Shown: positions 11,430-24,925, counted from the stretch's first letter. The stretch: DNA of 64,000 nt from Crocodylus rhombifer (GCA_038503035.1 JAVSML010025176.1:395001-459000), one strand, 5' to 3'. Notes: generated from the sequence alone by a model not told the origin. Translations and numbers: made by a program.

Positions 11430-12549
11430 CACCCAATTCTTACAAATAAACTAAACAGTTGCAATTTAGATTATTACACAGTCTGGTGTGTAGAAAATTA
11501 GCATCTGGGATGCACCCAGAGAGTGGTAGTGGACAGGTCAGTTTCTACGTGGAGAAATACAGGCAGTGGAGTTCCCCCAAGGCTCTGTCCTGGGACTGGT
11601 ACTATTTAATATTTTCATTAGCGGCTTGGATGAGGAAGTAGAAAGCACCAGGTCCAAGTTTGCTAATGACACAAAACTATGAGGGGAGGTACACAAACTA
11701 GACAGCAGGGAGTGAATCCAGGCGGATTTGGACAGGCAGGGAAAATGGGGCGAACAAAATAGGATGCAGTTTAACAAGGATAAGTGTCATGTGTTGTACC
11801 TGGAGAGGAAGAATCATCAACACTCCCATAACCTGAGAGGTACAATTCTAAGTAGCACAACTGCGGAAAGGGATCTTGGGGTAGTAGTCAACTCCAAAAT
11901 GAACATGAGTCACCAGTGTGATGCAGTAATAAGTAAAGCTAACTGCATCCTTTCTTACATAAGTAGGTGTATCACAAACAGGTCCAGGGAGGTGATACTT
12001 CCTTTCTAGGCAACATTGGTCAGGCCGCAGGTGCAGTACTGTATCCAGTTTTGGACACCGCACTTCAGGAGGGCTGTGGATGGTCTGAAGAGGGTTCAGA
12101 GGAGGGCCACTCATCTGGTTGAAGGACTACAGAGAAAAGCCTATATGCACCAATTGGAAGACAGGAACCTCTTCAGACTCCGCAAGAGGAGACCAGAGGT
12201 GATCTTGTGGCCATCTACAAACTCATCAGGGGAGCCAGCACGAAATAGGGGATACAATGTTTACCAGGTTGCCCATTGGGGTAACTAGAAATAATGGCCA
12301 CAAACTGGAAGAGATCAAATTCAGATTGGACATCAGGAAAACATTCTTTACAGTGGGGGTTGGCAAAATATGGAATACACTTCCAAGGGAGGTGGTGCTG
12401 TCCCCTTCCTTGGAGGTATTTAAAAAGATACTGAATAGACACCTGGCTGGGGTCATCTGATCCCAGCACTCATTCCTGCCCAGGGCAGGGGGTCGGACTT
12501 GATGATCTATTAGGTCCCTTCTGATCCTAACATCTATGAAACTATGAAA
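11403..12549 (+). mobile_element. Degenerate 5'-truncated CR1
   Basis: The copy begins inside reverse transcriptase at [15 protein letters not shown] and runs through GVPQGSVLG, the tail region (RRATHLVEGLQRKAY) and the 3' UTR to a tail of CATCTATGAAACTATGAAA. It carries several stops and frameshifts. The catalytic FADD motif reads FAND, losing the first catalytic Asp. This is an inactive fossil of a different CR1 subfamily from the copies at 21.7 and 51 kb. Confidence 0.92.
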
Positions 12550-12801
12550 TAATAAGTTGGGAAGCTTCCCATGAGATTGTGTGGCCATGGTCCTACTGAA
12601 CCTTACTAGATTCTGACGCCCTTGGATCCCTTGCTGGGACTTACTCAAAGTCCATGCCTCTTGAGACACCCTGAGCCCTATGGGCTAGATGCATGGCTCC
12701 AAAACCTCCCCTTTACCATACCCCATGCCTTACAGATGGTAATTAAATGTTGTCACTTTTTATGAGGCCTCCATCTAGTTTGGCCTCCTGTTGTCACCAG
12801 G

Positions 12802-13332
12802 TGCTGGGTTCTCCGCAGCCCTGTCTGCACACCCTCACTGGCATTGGGGCTCTACACAGTAGTGTGCCCCAATGAGGCCTCCTGCTTCCAAACAACTATG
12901 AACCCCTGGGCTATAACATAACAGCAACCATAACACTGGAGGTCACATTCTGCCTCTTTAAAAGGGCCAGTTTCTCCCTCAACAATGTGTGCCTCCTAGC
13001 CCCAGGTACTTTAGGAGCTCCTAAAGCTCATTAGTCTCACCAGCAGCAGAACAAGCACCCAGGTATCTTGGTGGAGCTTTTCCACACAAACTCCACTGCC
13101 CCTGGCAGCTACCAAGGCCCTAACTGCCTTCGGTTCCAGCCCTGGGGCTTATATATGCCCAGGGCCCCACCTTCTTCCGATCAGCCGACTGGGCACAGGT
13201 GCAGGTTAATTCTCTCATTAGCCTGTTGCCACAGAAACCTGCACCTGTGGGGTGTTTCTGCCTGGCTACTAGGGCCCTCTCTCTAGGCAGTTTCTGCCCT
13301 TAAAGGACCAGGTACCTTAGTGCCCTGCGACA
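12802..13332 (-). mobile_element. LTR-like segment with primer-binding-site-like start of a leader
   Basis: On the minus strand the segment starts TGTCGCAGGGCAC and ends ACCCAGCA, so it has TG...CA borders. A TATATAAG box lies about 180 bp inside. Directly downstream on the minus strand is CCTGGTGACAACAGGAGG, a plausible TGG-starting primer-binding site, and 12560-12801 would be leader sequence. No gag or pol frames are visible and no second LTR or target duplication was found. It is likely a truncated old LTR retroelement, Gypsy or ERV class undetermined. Confidence 0.5.
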
Positions 13333-16300
13333 ATACCTAACTGTCAAAGAGGAAAGTGTTGCTATGACAAGGCATCTACTAATCAACTATCGATCATGCC
13401 AACCCTAATACATCTCAGGGCTAGAGGTAAATCTAATTTAAGCAATATATGTTTGCTGAGTGTGTTTTACAGAAAGTGGTACAAGTCACTAGCAAAACAC
13501 CTGGACCCAGAGTCTGGTGAAGTGCTAAACCAGCTTTTATCAGCAGTATCCTCTTCTGCAGGCACAGAATGAATATGTTCTTCATTTAGACTGGTTTGTT
13601 CAAAGTTGAGAAATCAATTGCGAGTTGAAAAGCAGGAAAGTTTGTTTTTCTCATTCAGTCTATGAATAAAAAGGGGGAGATGGATGAAATTTATATGTTT
13701 AAAAACTTGGAAGGAGGTAAACATTTTCAAAACAACCAAGGTAAAAACACTGCTGACTGACTGACTCATTTCAAAGAGAATTAAGCAAGTAGGAACTTAT
13801 GCTCAAATGACTTCCACCTGGGCATTTTAGAAAATTTTCCCCACGGGGATTTGGAATAATTGGTTTAATTCACCAACTACAGTTCATATTGCTAATACTA
13901 TAACAGTTAATACTAGCATTTAATAAATAAGTTAATTGTAAATGTGCACTATGTTTTATTTTTTTAAAGTTTCTGTTTCTGAATCCAAAACATTCATGTT
14001 TTGTTTAATAATATTGAAGTGTTGGTCTTCTGTTTTAATTAAATTCAAGTTGCCATCTTAACGTAGCAAAAATACCATCTTGTGAATATGAAATACATAT
14101 TTCACTATTTTATATCATACTAAAATGTAGGATTCTATAAAACAAATACCCAAATACATTAAGCTATATCTTTTTAAAATACTTGCATCTAGTTTTTGTA
14201 CCTGGGAAATATGTATACCAAACCTACTATAAAAACTGTACTTAGGTGTAAATCAACATGTTTTAATTGTTATATCAGTTAAAGTAATTGTTAAATTGGC
14301 TGAGTACATAATCCACAGGGGATTGTTCAGCAACTTTTACATTCTTCTAGATAAGGGTTTAAGACTTTGTTCAAAGCCAATCGATAGTTTCTTCATTTGC
14401 CTTAAGGAGTTATCACTAAATGATAAAAACCCAAGCTATGGTGGGTCTATCTAGTTTCTGCCAAATGAGGGGTTACCCTCCCTTTCCTTTCCCCAACTTC
14501 TAGCAAACAAGAAGTGCTCAACTGAACAAAATGTCTCAGGCCAAGCAAAAAAATAACTTTAATAAATCTTGTTTAAAAGCAAGTTTCTCACAATTAGAAA
14601 TACACTGTGTTCTGAAACAAAGTATAACACATCCTTTTCCTTTTTTTTTTTTTTTAAGACAGAGCTCCTTTGTTTTCATACATGCCCAATATATTCTGCA
14701 TCTGGATGCTAACCCTTATCATTTGAAAAAAAATCATTAGCTACATTCAAAAGCCAAGGATCTAGTCTACAACTGGGATCCTGAATATCTTCACTAACAT
14801 TTTACCAAATACTTTTGTGTTTTCTATTACATGTCAAACATTTCATCATCACAGTCACAAAAACACCATAAATAGTAACATCATTATAGCATTTTGTATC
14901 TTCACATGGTCTTCAATGCCCATATACTTAGTAAGCATTTAACTTAATTCCTTTTATCACTCCCCATTTTAACAACTGTATCATTCTATTTAAGGTTTGA
15001 ATAGAACTATCACATGACTACCTAAAAAGTACAAGATCAGCCAAAGTTAAACTCTATAATGTAAAAAAACCCACACACACAGCCTTATCTGTGCTTCTTT
15101 TGTAATATTTGACACTAACCTGTCACAAACTGACCCAACACACTTTCATACCAGGCAGCCAGGTCACATATGATAAAAGGTTTTCATGTCTGTAATGGTA
15201 AATAAGTTCACTTACAGAATGCTGACCTTGGTCAGCTTTTTAGCTAACTATATTCAGAGTTCAGACAACTCAAAACAAATCTCCAGGCACTCTGCTGTCT
15301 CACAGCAAGAATCAAAAAGGGCAAAACCACAATCAAAGTGGCAGTTGAGTTGCTCAGCAGGGGTTTACTCAAGGCCCATACAGAGAGATGAACAGAAGTC
15401 TCAGCAGGTGTTACAGGTCTCATGCAGAAAGGAGGAGCAGACCTGGAGAAGGCCAAGTAAGAACATTGGGGCACCGACAGACTGCAGCACTCTGATACAA
15501 ACAAGAGACAAGCTCAAGAGCAGCTAGCTGAGAAAAAGAGAGAGAGAGGGAAATAGATATGGAATACATTTGCAGTAGCCTAAAGAAGGTAACTGCCCAA
15601 GCCCCTGGTACCTATATAATTTATGTAATTGGTGTTCTATTCCCCACTCCCCCCACCCCGCATCCTTCTTGAGGGAAAAATGTTTTCACACAATAAAATG
15701 TGTGATTAGTAAAAACATTAAACACACAAAGAACAATCTGACCTGCCAACAACAGGATTATGTTTAGCAAAACATGCAGCCAAAATGGAAAAATTGCAAA
15801 ACAATAAGAGGCATATGTCTCTTCATCAGAAAATTAAAAAAACCCAACCAGTTATATAAAAAGCAAACATATAATGTTGTGAAGTAAATGGAAACTTTCA
15901 TCAGGACCCAGAACATGAGCTCTTAAAATGGAATACATCTGATATAAAAGATGATCCAATTTTTAAATACAGTGGTGGTATGGAAAAGTTTGCCAGTATA
16001 AAATAGATAAGAGTGCCTCATTATCTGCACTATTCCTCCCCTTGCTCACCATAGCAAATGCTACATATACTACAAACATTCTAGCAGGTATTACAAATCA
16101 CAGGCTCTAAACGTATGAAGCAATGATGTGGGCATAGTCCTTGCACAAGCACCAAACCCCACTGAGTCATTTGCAGAATACATTAAGTAGCTGTCAAGTT
16201 TATATGTAAATGCAAATATCATTGTATTAAAATCCACTACATGCCAGGAATCTCCCTTTTTAAAAATCATCATTTTGATTACATTTGGGCATTGCTTGGC

Positions 16301-16787
16301 TGCCAACAGCACTATGATACAGCCATTATTTAACAATGGAGCCTATTTAGCACTTCATGCTCAGGCAGTACTCCCATTGAAATCAAATTCTAAAAGATGA
16401 CAATGGGAGTTTTGCCTCAGTGAGGACAGAGTTAGAGAGTGTTGAATAGAGTTCTTAGGGCCTGACCAGTGGGTGGTGGGTCAGGCCCTTGAAGTCTAGA
16501 AAAAAGGGGAAAAAGCAATGACTCAAGTGACCTGCACTTTACTTGTGCAGCGCTGGGTTATACATTCAATGTGTGCATTCTTTTTAAATGTCAGTCATTG
16601 AATCAGGGTGCCAATGCACACTCAGAAAAGCACATAAAAGCAACTGTTTTAGCACTCACTACATTAAGTAAAAACCAAGTAAAGAATGTTTGTCCAGTAC
16701 AAAAATAAATGTTGACTGGAAAATTTTGGGTTTCCAACTTAAATGGAATAGTATAAAACACACACTCCTGAAACACTGGATGTGTAT

Positions 16788-17646
16788 TAGGGCTGTGCGA
16801 GCTTCAGGTGGTGATTCAATTCAGAGGAGATTTGGCCCTATTTGGTGGCCGAATCTCTGAATCCAAAGCGAGTAAGGGGAACAATTAAAAGGTCCAAATT
16901 GATTCAAAGCTCTCTAAATCTTTTCAGATTTGGAAAGTTTTGATGATTTAGGCAGTCCCTGGTGGCTGTAGCAGGGAGCTGCAGCTGAACTCCAAGCTGG
17001 TAAGTAGGGAACAGGCAAGCAGGGAGGGGACCGTGGGGGCCCCCTACCAGCCCCCCCATGGCTGCTCTGCCCCCCCCCATCTCCCAGTGCTTTAAAGAAA
17101 AGCCCTGGTGCTCGCTGGGTGCCGCTGGGTGGGGGGGCTAACCCCATGGCCCCCTACTCACCACTCCTGCAGCAGCCTCAGCACTTCAAGGGGCTTGTGC
17201 AGAGCCCCCATGTGGTGCAGGGCAGCAGGGGGCAGCAGGAATGGTGAGTCTGGGGCTTTTCTCAGGTTTTTTTTTCTTAAAGGGCTGGAGCTGGCCCAGG
17301 CAGGGCACCCATGGGGGGGGACTAGGGGAGCAGGGGGGGTTGGGGGGCTTGTGGCAGAGACCCCTATGCAGCGTGGGCCAGTGGAGGCGCAGCAGAGATC
17401 ACCCCCCACACCCGGCAGCACTGAGTCGGGGCTTTTTTTTTTTAAACAAGTGTCAGGAGCTGGGGTGGGCAGGGCAGCCATTGCTAGGCTGGGAAAGCAG
17501 ACGGGGGATGGGCCTGGGTGATTAGGAGATTCAGCAGCAGCCAAATCGATTCAGGACAGTGATTTGAATCACCGAATCAAATCACTGTCCCCTGAATCAT
17601 CTGAATCCAAATCCAAAGTGAATACTAGCTGCATTGCATAGGCCTA
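16788..17646. mobile_element. hAT-like element with GC-rich core
   Basis: The terminus TAGGGCTGTGCGAGCTTCAG is matched at the right by a reverse complement TAGGCCTATGCAATGCAGCT. Flanking 8-mers atgtgtat (16780-16787) and atgtatat (17647-17654) agree at 7 of 8 positions, an 8-bp hAT-style duplication. Both subterminal parts are rich in GATTCAAATC-like repeats. The centre (about 16960-17520) is very G-rich on the plus strand and its open frames look like low-complexity artefacts. Confidence 0.85.
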
Positions 17647-18039
17647 ATGTATATATGTGCATAAATATATCATCCTTCTGATGTTTTAATGGTGTCAGTT
17701 TTCTGAATAAATAAATGCTAGCCAAATTCAGTGGATACAGTACACAGGTAATTTCATATTTGTCACAGGCAAAGTATTACATAGATGTCATTTTTTCCAA
17801 TTATTTTATTTACTATAGCCAATAAATATATTTAAAAACTCTATGCATGTTGTCCTGATTTAAGTCATTTTAGCACATAGGGGAAAAGAAGTTTTTCATA
17901 TTTTACAAATGTCATCATAGGACATGTTCTGTCAGACATTCTGTTGCCATGGATCACTCAAATAAGCCAATTAATGTTACACGCCAAAACAGAAGAACTA
18001 TACATGCTCATGAACTACTTTAAAGTCTTAGTTAAACAC

Positions 18040-18290
18040 AGCGGATGTGTAAACAAGATGCTAGAAGCACAGTAGACTAATTCTACTATGCATTAGTGTA
18101 TCACAGGAAAAGCCATGTTAATGCTCAGTAGAATTAGTCTACTGTGCATTAGCATCATGTAAAAAATGTGCGCTGATGCTACTGGATGGTAGCGCTGATT
18201 CCAGCGCATTAAGTTATTACCTGTTAGTACAGACACTATACTTAATGCACCATGATTACAGTGCATTAATGCACATGTAGACATGCCCAG
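18040..18290. mobile_element. Palindromic MITE related to the 7.4-kb copy
   Basis: The right end GCATTAATGCACATGTAGAC followed by ATGCCC matches the CATCTACACATGCAATTAA terminus family in inverse orientation. Inside, 18067-18087 and 18127-18147 form a perfect 21-bp inverted repeat (GCACAGTAGACTAATTCTACT). The left end is less clear. A second similar terminus, GGCTGCATCCACACATTC at about 18329, may start another diverged copy. Confidence 0.55.
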
Positions 18291-21200
18291 CAAGTTTCAC
18301 TTTTGTTTTTCTTCCAATTAAAGCATAGGCTGCATCCACACATTCAAATAATCTGGGAGAATTTGTTCTCCTCATTAAAAAACTTACCTAGAGGCATGTG
18401 TACAGGCATTCAAATGCTGAGGTCCTAAAGAGTGAAGAGGCTGTAGTACTGATACTGTGCAGCCCTGTGCAAACACTGCAGTGTGTTCTGCAGGTTTCCT
18501 TAGTTTGCCTGGCAACAGAAGTCAGAGCCAGACTGGCCATAGTCAGCCACTGTTTCCCAGAAGCACAATGTAGGGACTGTGAAGCGGATGTGATCTGTTC
18601 CCTGCTGAAGCACAGTCCAAAGAGCAACGCACTGTCTCCCTTACAGGGGGTGGGATCTTGGAGGGCCGTGTTCTCTTCTGAGAAGGCACAGCATGTAGAC
18701 ATGCGTTCTTCCAGAAGAAACTCTCCTGGAAGTGATTTAACCCTGGTTATTCCAATGTTATTTTTATCCTGGAACAGCCATTTCTACTGTATGAGAAAAC
18801 TATCTGAACATCTGTACACTCATGGATTTTTCCTGGGAGAGCAGCAACTTTCCAAGGTGAAACTGAGTGTCTCTAAAAGGCCACAGATTTTGAGGGAGTG
18901 GGGGGGTTGGATAGAAAGGTTACTTTGACAGATTGAGAATAAAAAATACATTTAAAAAACCCCCAGAAAATGACTGTCATTCTGCTTAGTGTCAATATCC
19001 ATGACTGATAATAAAATTAAGGGGGTACAGTGAAAACAATTAATGAATCATCAAGTGCTGCTCTTTAGGCACATCCTGGCTGAGTTCTTTGTGCTGTATG
19101 TATAAGTAGTACAATGAACAATTCATAGTCCAGGGGAAAGTGGCTAAGGTGATTTTGCACTGCCTTCCTTCCTACCCCCCACCCTCAGGTTGCTAAAGGG
19201 CCTCCAGAAGTCCTAGGCATAACTTAGGCAGTCCTGGGAACCAGTCTTAAGTTACAGCAGCCTTGTCAGGCTGTCTTATGGGATATATCATTGTGAGAAA
19301 TGGCTTCACCCAACTCCATCCTTCCTGCTCCCAACTCTACCATGCCTAATGTCAGCCTGTGGCAAACATCTCTTAAAAGTAACTATAAGGGTTTCATCTA
19401 CAATTCCAGACCAGATAGCTTCTTCCCCTGCTCAGTACCCCTTTAAACTGCTTTGGTCCTTCCATCTGACATACGGGAACTGGCACAGGAGCGAGACTCT
19501 TGTGTTACATATACAGACACTCACTAAAGTATCCTTTCCCATTCATTTTCAGATCATTAATTTCAGTGATGCCATTTGCTCATAAAACAATGAAAAAGTG
19601 TTAGTTAAAATGTTGGTCTAAATCTTACTTACCATATTATACTATTATTTATTTGAGCAACCATAATAAGGTACAGAAAATTCTGTAATGCTTTACTTCT
19701 CAGGGAGAAATTTACATCACTAAAAGTATACTATTCATGTGTTTGAAAAACACAGAACAATTGTCACCATTGTAGCATGCCACTTAACCATGTCCTTTTT
19801 CAGTTTGGTAAGTTGCAACTTTCGAACAAGAAAAGCTTAAACATCCCAGAATTACTTTTTAGAAAGAGAGAAATTGTCTTTCCATCTCAGAGTTTCTTTG
19901 TTTTTGTAGTAGCTGGCAGGGAGCAATAACACCTCCTTCAGGGAAAATATGGATTAATAATGAATACTGAGGAAATTACACTCATGTAAGCCTTGCTGGA
20001 TATGAAAGTGTTTCTCAACAGTTTATTTTTGGAATGCTGGGATCACTCAGAATATTCAGCACAGTTTTATCAGACAGCAAGTTTTAAAGGTCTTCTAATA
20101 TGATTACTGCAGCTTTTAATTAGGTGATGCTGAAATATCTGAGAAACAACTCCTAAAACCTACCTGGCCAGATTTAAGTCCATGCATTAAAACTGCATTT
20201 GGAGCACTGAATCAAGGGACCACTTAGCATGAAAAAAATCTAATATTTCATTTAACCTCATTTATTCAGAATCTAATATTTGGAATATTGTAGGCCTTGT
20301 GATCCAGCAATATTTGTTCTTTGTCTTTATATTTTAAAGAATTTTATTATAAAACTTTCAAGGAAAAAAAGCCTGCAAAGAATTTACAGTAACATTTAAC
20401 TTTATTTACTCTATTGCTTTGGAGACATAGGGGCCTATAAGATTAATTATACCCTTGTGATTTTTGTGGGGTGGGGGGAGCCTCACTTTCTTTTTCCCCA
20501 TAGCCTGTCAATTCTTTGTCATGTAAAACCTTAATTTTATCCAAAATTCACTTAATTTTCCCTTTCTGTTGGGATTCCACAGGCTCTTGGCTTTCTCAAC
20601 TCACCTTTCTCAATGCCTTTCTCAATGCCTCTTCCATTCTAAACACTGTTTTTAATTTCCCTTAATCTACCCTTGCTGAAACCTATTTTCTTTCCTTTCC
20701 ACAGCCCTTCTGCATTTATAAGCTATGCCTGTCCTCTTTACTGAACCATTCTCTTTTCTGTATGCTCCACCAATCTCCATGCAATTCTTTTTGCTCACAT
20801 GCAGACATCTTTCTGGAGGCTGAAAAGGTATAACATGAACCATGTATTCAATGATACATTAGTGGTCACTTGGATTCACTTCAACAAAACCAGTTTTGTG
20901 GAGGCCTGTATACAAGAACAAACTACCTAAGAAGTAGATCAGAATAAATAAAATCTTATTTTCATGGAGTTTTACTTTTATAACTTTACTTTTGAATGAG
21001 TACAATCTAATCATTGAAGTGTCAAGAGTTTCTGGTTCTGCTCTTAACTCTGCCACCACACTGGCTTGCTGCTAACATTAGCAAGTCACTTTTAAGAGCC
21101 ATTTATTTTTTACGCCTTCAAATTTGGGGTGCCCTAAATGAAACAACTTGAAACTTAAAAAAAAATAAATAAAGAGACCTATTCAAAAGAATTCCAGGTG

Positions 21201-21650
21201 CTCATCACCTCTGAAAATCATCCTGTGTCAAGCTGTGCAAGAAAAGACAGAGACATGGAAAATAAGATGCTTAAATCATGAACTCAATCTACTGGCTTCA
21301 GTGCCACCATAGATGGCTCTTGCAACTTCATTGTTGCAAGGTGCTTTGAAATGTACCACCATGCAACTTCCATGGTGAATGGAAGACCCAAAATGCAAGG
21401 GTCTTAGGGTTGCTGGGGCCCTGGGCAAGAGAGTCACTTGGGGCCCTTTATAAATTAAATTTTGATGACCTATAAGCAAGTCAGACATTTTTTATTTCAA
21501 TTTCACTTTGCCCAATCCATGAAAATGCAATGAAAGTATCTTAATACAATATTGATAATACAAATATTCACTGTAAATTTTATAAAGTGTGGGGCCCTGG
21601 GCAGTCGCCTAGTTTGTCCTCCCCTAATGCCATTACTGCCTAGACCATGA

Positions 21651-23888
21651 AGTCATGGGTGACTTCAGTTAGTCATGGGTGACTTCAATTACCCGGACAT
21701 CTCGTGGGAAGATCACTCAGCTAAATCTGAGCAGGCGCAAAGCTTTCTCTCATGCGTGGATGACCTCTACCTGACTCAAGAAGTCTATGAACCAACGAGA
21801 GGAAAAGCGCTGCTTGACCTGGTACTGGCTACGGGGGATGATGTAATCGGCAACCTAGTGATTGTTGGGAAGTTGGGTGACAGCGACCACGAGCTGATCA
21901 CCTTCACCATCCGCCGTAAAGCTGGCAAGTCAATCAGCAACAAAGAAGTCCTTGACTTCAGAAAAGCCGACTTTGACAAGCTCAAGAGGCTAGTCAGTCA
22001 GGCCCTCAGGGACCATGACCCAGGGAGATGGGAGTTCAAGAAGAGTGGTTGCTTCTCAAGGAAGCGATCCTCAGTGCACAAGCTAAATCTATTCCAACAC
22101 GGAGGAAAGGCAGCAAGAAGGCACACCAGCCCGCCTGGCTCTCCAGAGACCTAGCGGACCTACTGTGGCTAAAAAGGAAAGCCTACAAAGGATGGAGGAC
22201 GGGATTCACCTCCAAGGAGGATTATTCTGCGCTGGTCCGGTCCTGCAGGGACCAAACCAGGAAAGCCAAGGCTGCAACTGAACTCCAACTAGCTTCAGGC
22301 ATCAAGGACAACAAAAAGTCCTTTTTCAGATATGTGGGGAGCCGAAGGAAAAGCAAGGGCAATGTTGGACCTCTGCTAAACCAGATGGGGCAACTGACAA
22401 CTGACGCCCCATCAGTTGGAAAAAGCCAACCTATTAAATAGGTACTTTGCGTCAGTCTTTCATCAGTCATACAGGATGCCCATGCCTGCTATGGGACAGG
22501 GAAATCTGGGTGAGGGGGATCCCCTACCCTCCATCAATGCTGACCTCGTGAAGGAACACCTTGAGAAGCTGGATACCTTCAAGTCAGCCGGCCTGATAAT
22601 CTGCACCCCAGAGTACTCAAGGAGCTGGCGAGCGTCATAGCCCAGCCCCTGGCATGGATCTTTGAAAACTCCTGGCATTCTGGTGTAGTGCCCGAAGACT
22701 GGAAGGCCAATGTGGTGCCGATCTTCAAGAAAGGGAGGAGAGTGGATCCGGCTAATTACAGGCCCATTAGCCTGACTTCTATCCTGGGGAAGATCTTAGA
22801 AAAGTTTATTAAGGAGGCCATCCTTGAGGGACTGGCCCAGGCTAACATTCTAAGGGATAGCCAGCACGGGTTTGTTGCGGGTAGGTCTTGTTTGACCAAT
22901 CTCATTTCCTTCTATTACTAGGTGACCTATCACCTGGACAAGGGAGAAGAGATTGATGTCATATATCTTGACTTCAAAAAAGCTTTTGATCTGGTATCCC
23001 ATGATCACCTCTTGGCCAAACTGCCCAGTTGTGGCCTTGGCTCCACCACGATCCGCTGGCAGGGAAATTGGCTTTATGGTTGGACCCAGAGGGTTGTGAT
23101 TGATGGCAGTCACTCATCGTGGTGCCCTGTGACCAGTGGGGTCCCTCAAGGCTCTGTCCTGGGACCCATACTGTTCAACATCTTCATTAACGATGTGGAC
23201 ATTGGAGTCAGGAGTGGACTGGCCAAGTTCGCAGATGACACCAAACTTTGGGGCAAAGCATCCACGCCAGAAGATAGGCGGGTGATCCAGGCTGACCTGG
23301 ACAAGCTCAGCAAATGGGCAGACGAGAACCTGATGGTGTTTAACACCGAAAAATGCAAGGTTCTCCACCTTGGGAGGAAAAACCTGCAGCACCCTTATAG
23401 GCTTGGCAGTGCTACGTTGCTTAGCACTACAGAAGAAAAAGACTTGGGGGTCATCATTGACCACAAGATGAACATGAGCCTCCAATGCGATGCTGCAGCT
23501 AGTAAAGCGACCAAAATGCTGGCGTGCATCCATAGATGCTTCTCGAGCAAATCCCGGGACGTCATTCTCCCCTTGTACTCAGCCTTGGTGAGGTCTGTTC
23601 ACCAGAGCGCCCCAAGGGATGACGAGGTCGAACGGTCACAAACTCCTGCATGACCGTTTCAGGCTGGACATAAGGAAGAATTTCTTTACTGTCCGAGCCC
23701 CCAAGGTCTGGAACAGTCTGCCAGCGGAGGTGGTTCAAGCACCTACATTGAACACCTTCAAGAGCAAATTGGATGCTTATCTTGCTGGGATCCTATGACC
23801 CCAGCTGACTTCCTGCCCTTTGGGCAGGGGGCTGGACTCAATGATCTCCCGAGGTCCCTTCCAGCCCTAATGTCTATGAAATCTATGA
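21651..23888 (+). mobile_element. 5'-truncated young CR1
   Basis: The element begins inside the endonuclease domain at a duplicated 20-bp segment (21651-21670, repeated at 21671-21690 with one mismatch). It runs through reverse transcriptase to the 3' UTR (CAATGATCTCCCGAGGTCCC) and a TGTCTATGAAATCTATGA tail. It is very similar to the minus-strand CR1 at 50701-55597 and belongs to the same subfamily. Relative to that copy it lacks roughly 200-250 bp near 23590. It splits an older GGGGCCCTGGGC-containing repeat. Confidence 0.95.
21675..23790 (+). pseudogene. CR1 ORF2 remnant (endonuclease C-terminus plus reverse transcriptase)
   Basis: The frames are broken but overlapping. 21675-22154 encodes the endonuclease end (MGDFNYPDISWEDH, then GDSDHELITFTIR with the Ser-Asp-His catalytic triplet). 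22028-22640 covers the linker. 22688-22921 begins reverse transcriptase ([18 protein letters not shown]). 22922-23653 is a 243-residue frame with [33 protein letters not shown] and FADDTKLWG, so the catalytic aspartates are intact. A stop (TAG at 22919) and frameshifts separate these frames. The end of the protein (23660-23797) is in frame with the usual LDAYLAGIL terminus after an internal deletion. Not functional as a single protein. Confidence 0.92.
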
Positions 23889-24254
23889 GGAAAAGAGCCC
23901 ACAGTGGTAGGAGAGCAAGTGAGGACTGATACAACCTCAGTTTCCTTGTGGCCACTTGCTGCTTCCCACCCCACTACTACTTCTGCTACTGGCCCTGCCA
24001 CCACCCCTTACCAGAGCCACCACTCCTACATGTCCTATGCTGGGAATGCTGCCCTGGGCCAGAGCTGGTGTGGAGTATCTCAGACCAGAACAACTCCATG
24101 CCCTGTGGTGGATCAAACCCACATGGGGCCCCAAAGTCCAGATCCAGCCTGGGGCATGAAGTGAGTTTAACATCCCTGGGTCACAGAGTGATAATCCCTG
24201 TTCTGAGTACCCTAATGAGCCATGTATCCCTTTCTGCCCAGGAGGTTCAGCTTT

Positions 24255-24375
24255 AACAGCCCATAGTCTAGTGTTTAGTGTACTTCCCTGGAAAGTCAGA
24301 GATGCAAGTTCAAACCCTTTGAAGGAGGGCCTAGAAACTGTATTTCCCAGTCCTTGGGTCAGAGCCTTAATCATT
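24255..24375 (+). repeat. tRNA-derived-like SINE, fold-back type
   Basis: The segment TAGTGTTTAGTGTACTTCCC resembles a pol III A box. AAGTTCAAACCC, 40 bp on, fits a B box. The far end (CCTTAATCATTAGACTACTGG) is an inverted echo of the start. The same layout recurs at 41335-41490 and 47285-47415, so it is a dispersed family. A further weak resemblance lies at about 24485-24590. Confidence 0.5.
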
Positions 24376-24867
24376 AGACTACTGGAGAAATAAAATGTGT
24401 GTACTTGATCTTAAGTCCAGAAAAAGACTAGGGGGTGGTGAGTACACACAATATTTTAAACCCAGAAGCTAAGTGAGTTAGGACAGGAAGCAGAAGATGT
24501 AGGTTCTAGGTCTCTCTCCCCCAGAGGGCATCTGAACCTGTACCTTTCCAACTTTCTAGCACATGGCTCTGCCACCACACCACATACCACCACTGTGTGC
24601 ACTATCTAGCCCCTCTCCAGCACCCCTCATGAAGCTGAGCCAGTGGTCCATGCATCCAACAGTTATTAGCTAAAATGGACATAGGGTAGTGAAGAAGGCT
24701 GTAACAGATTGGCAGTAAGTGTCAAGGCTAGAGCTTTCAGGGCAGCTGCCATGTTACTAATTTGCATACCTTCAAGCTTGCACTCTTTTTGTTCCTTTCT
24801 TGGCTGCTCAGGTATAAAGGGTAAAGGGAGCTATAAAATGAACAATGGAGAAGCATAGGACCTAGAA

Positions 24868-24925
24868 CGGGGGTGGACAATTATTTCAGTTGGAGGGCCA
24901 CTTAATGAGTTTTGGGGACCTGTAG
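24868..24925 (+). mobile_element. Left end of a hAT-like element (same family as 48024-48493)
   Basis: CGGGGGTGGACAATTATTTC, then GGAGGGCCACTTAATGAGTT, matches the left terminus of the element at 48024 nearly base for base. The corresponding right end (ATTTTGCCCAACCCTG) is not seen downstream, where a pyrimidine-rich tract runs through 24930-25050. The copy is therefore truncated or rearranged. Confidence 0.6.

Noticed and set aside
16914..17544. Frames of up to 137 codons on both strands
   Set aside because: Same reason: G-run core of the hAT-like element at 16788-17646.
18398..18928. 176-codon plus-strand frame
   Set aside because: No recognisable domain and no splice sites. The region begins with a MITE-like terminus at 18329 and the opposite strand is also partly open.
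23904..24374. Long frames on both strands downstream of the CR1 at 21651-23888
   Set aside because: No family motif and no splice context. The block may be the other half of an older repeat split by the CR1 insertion.
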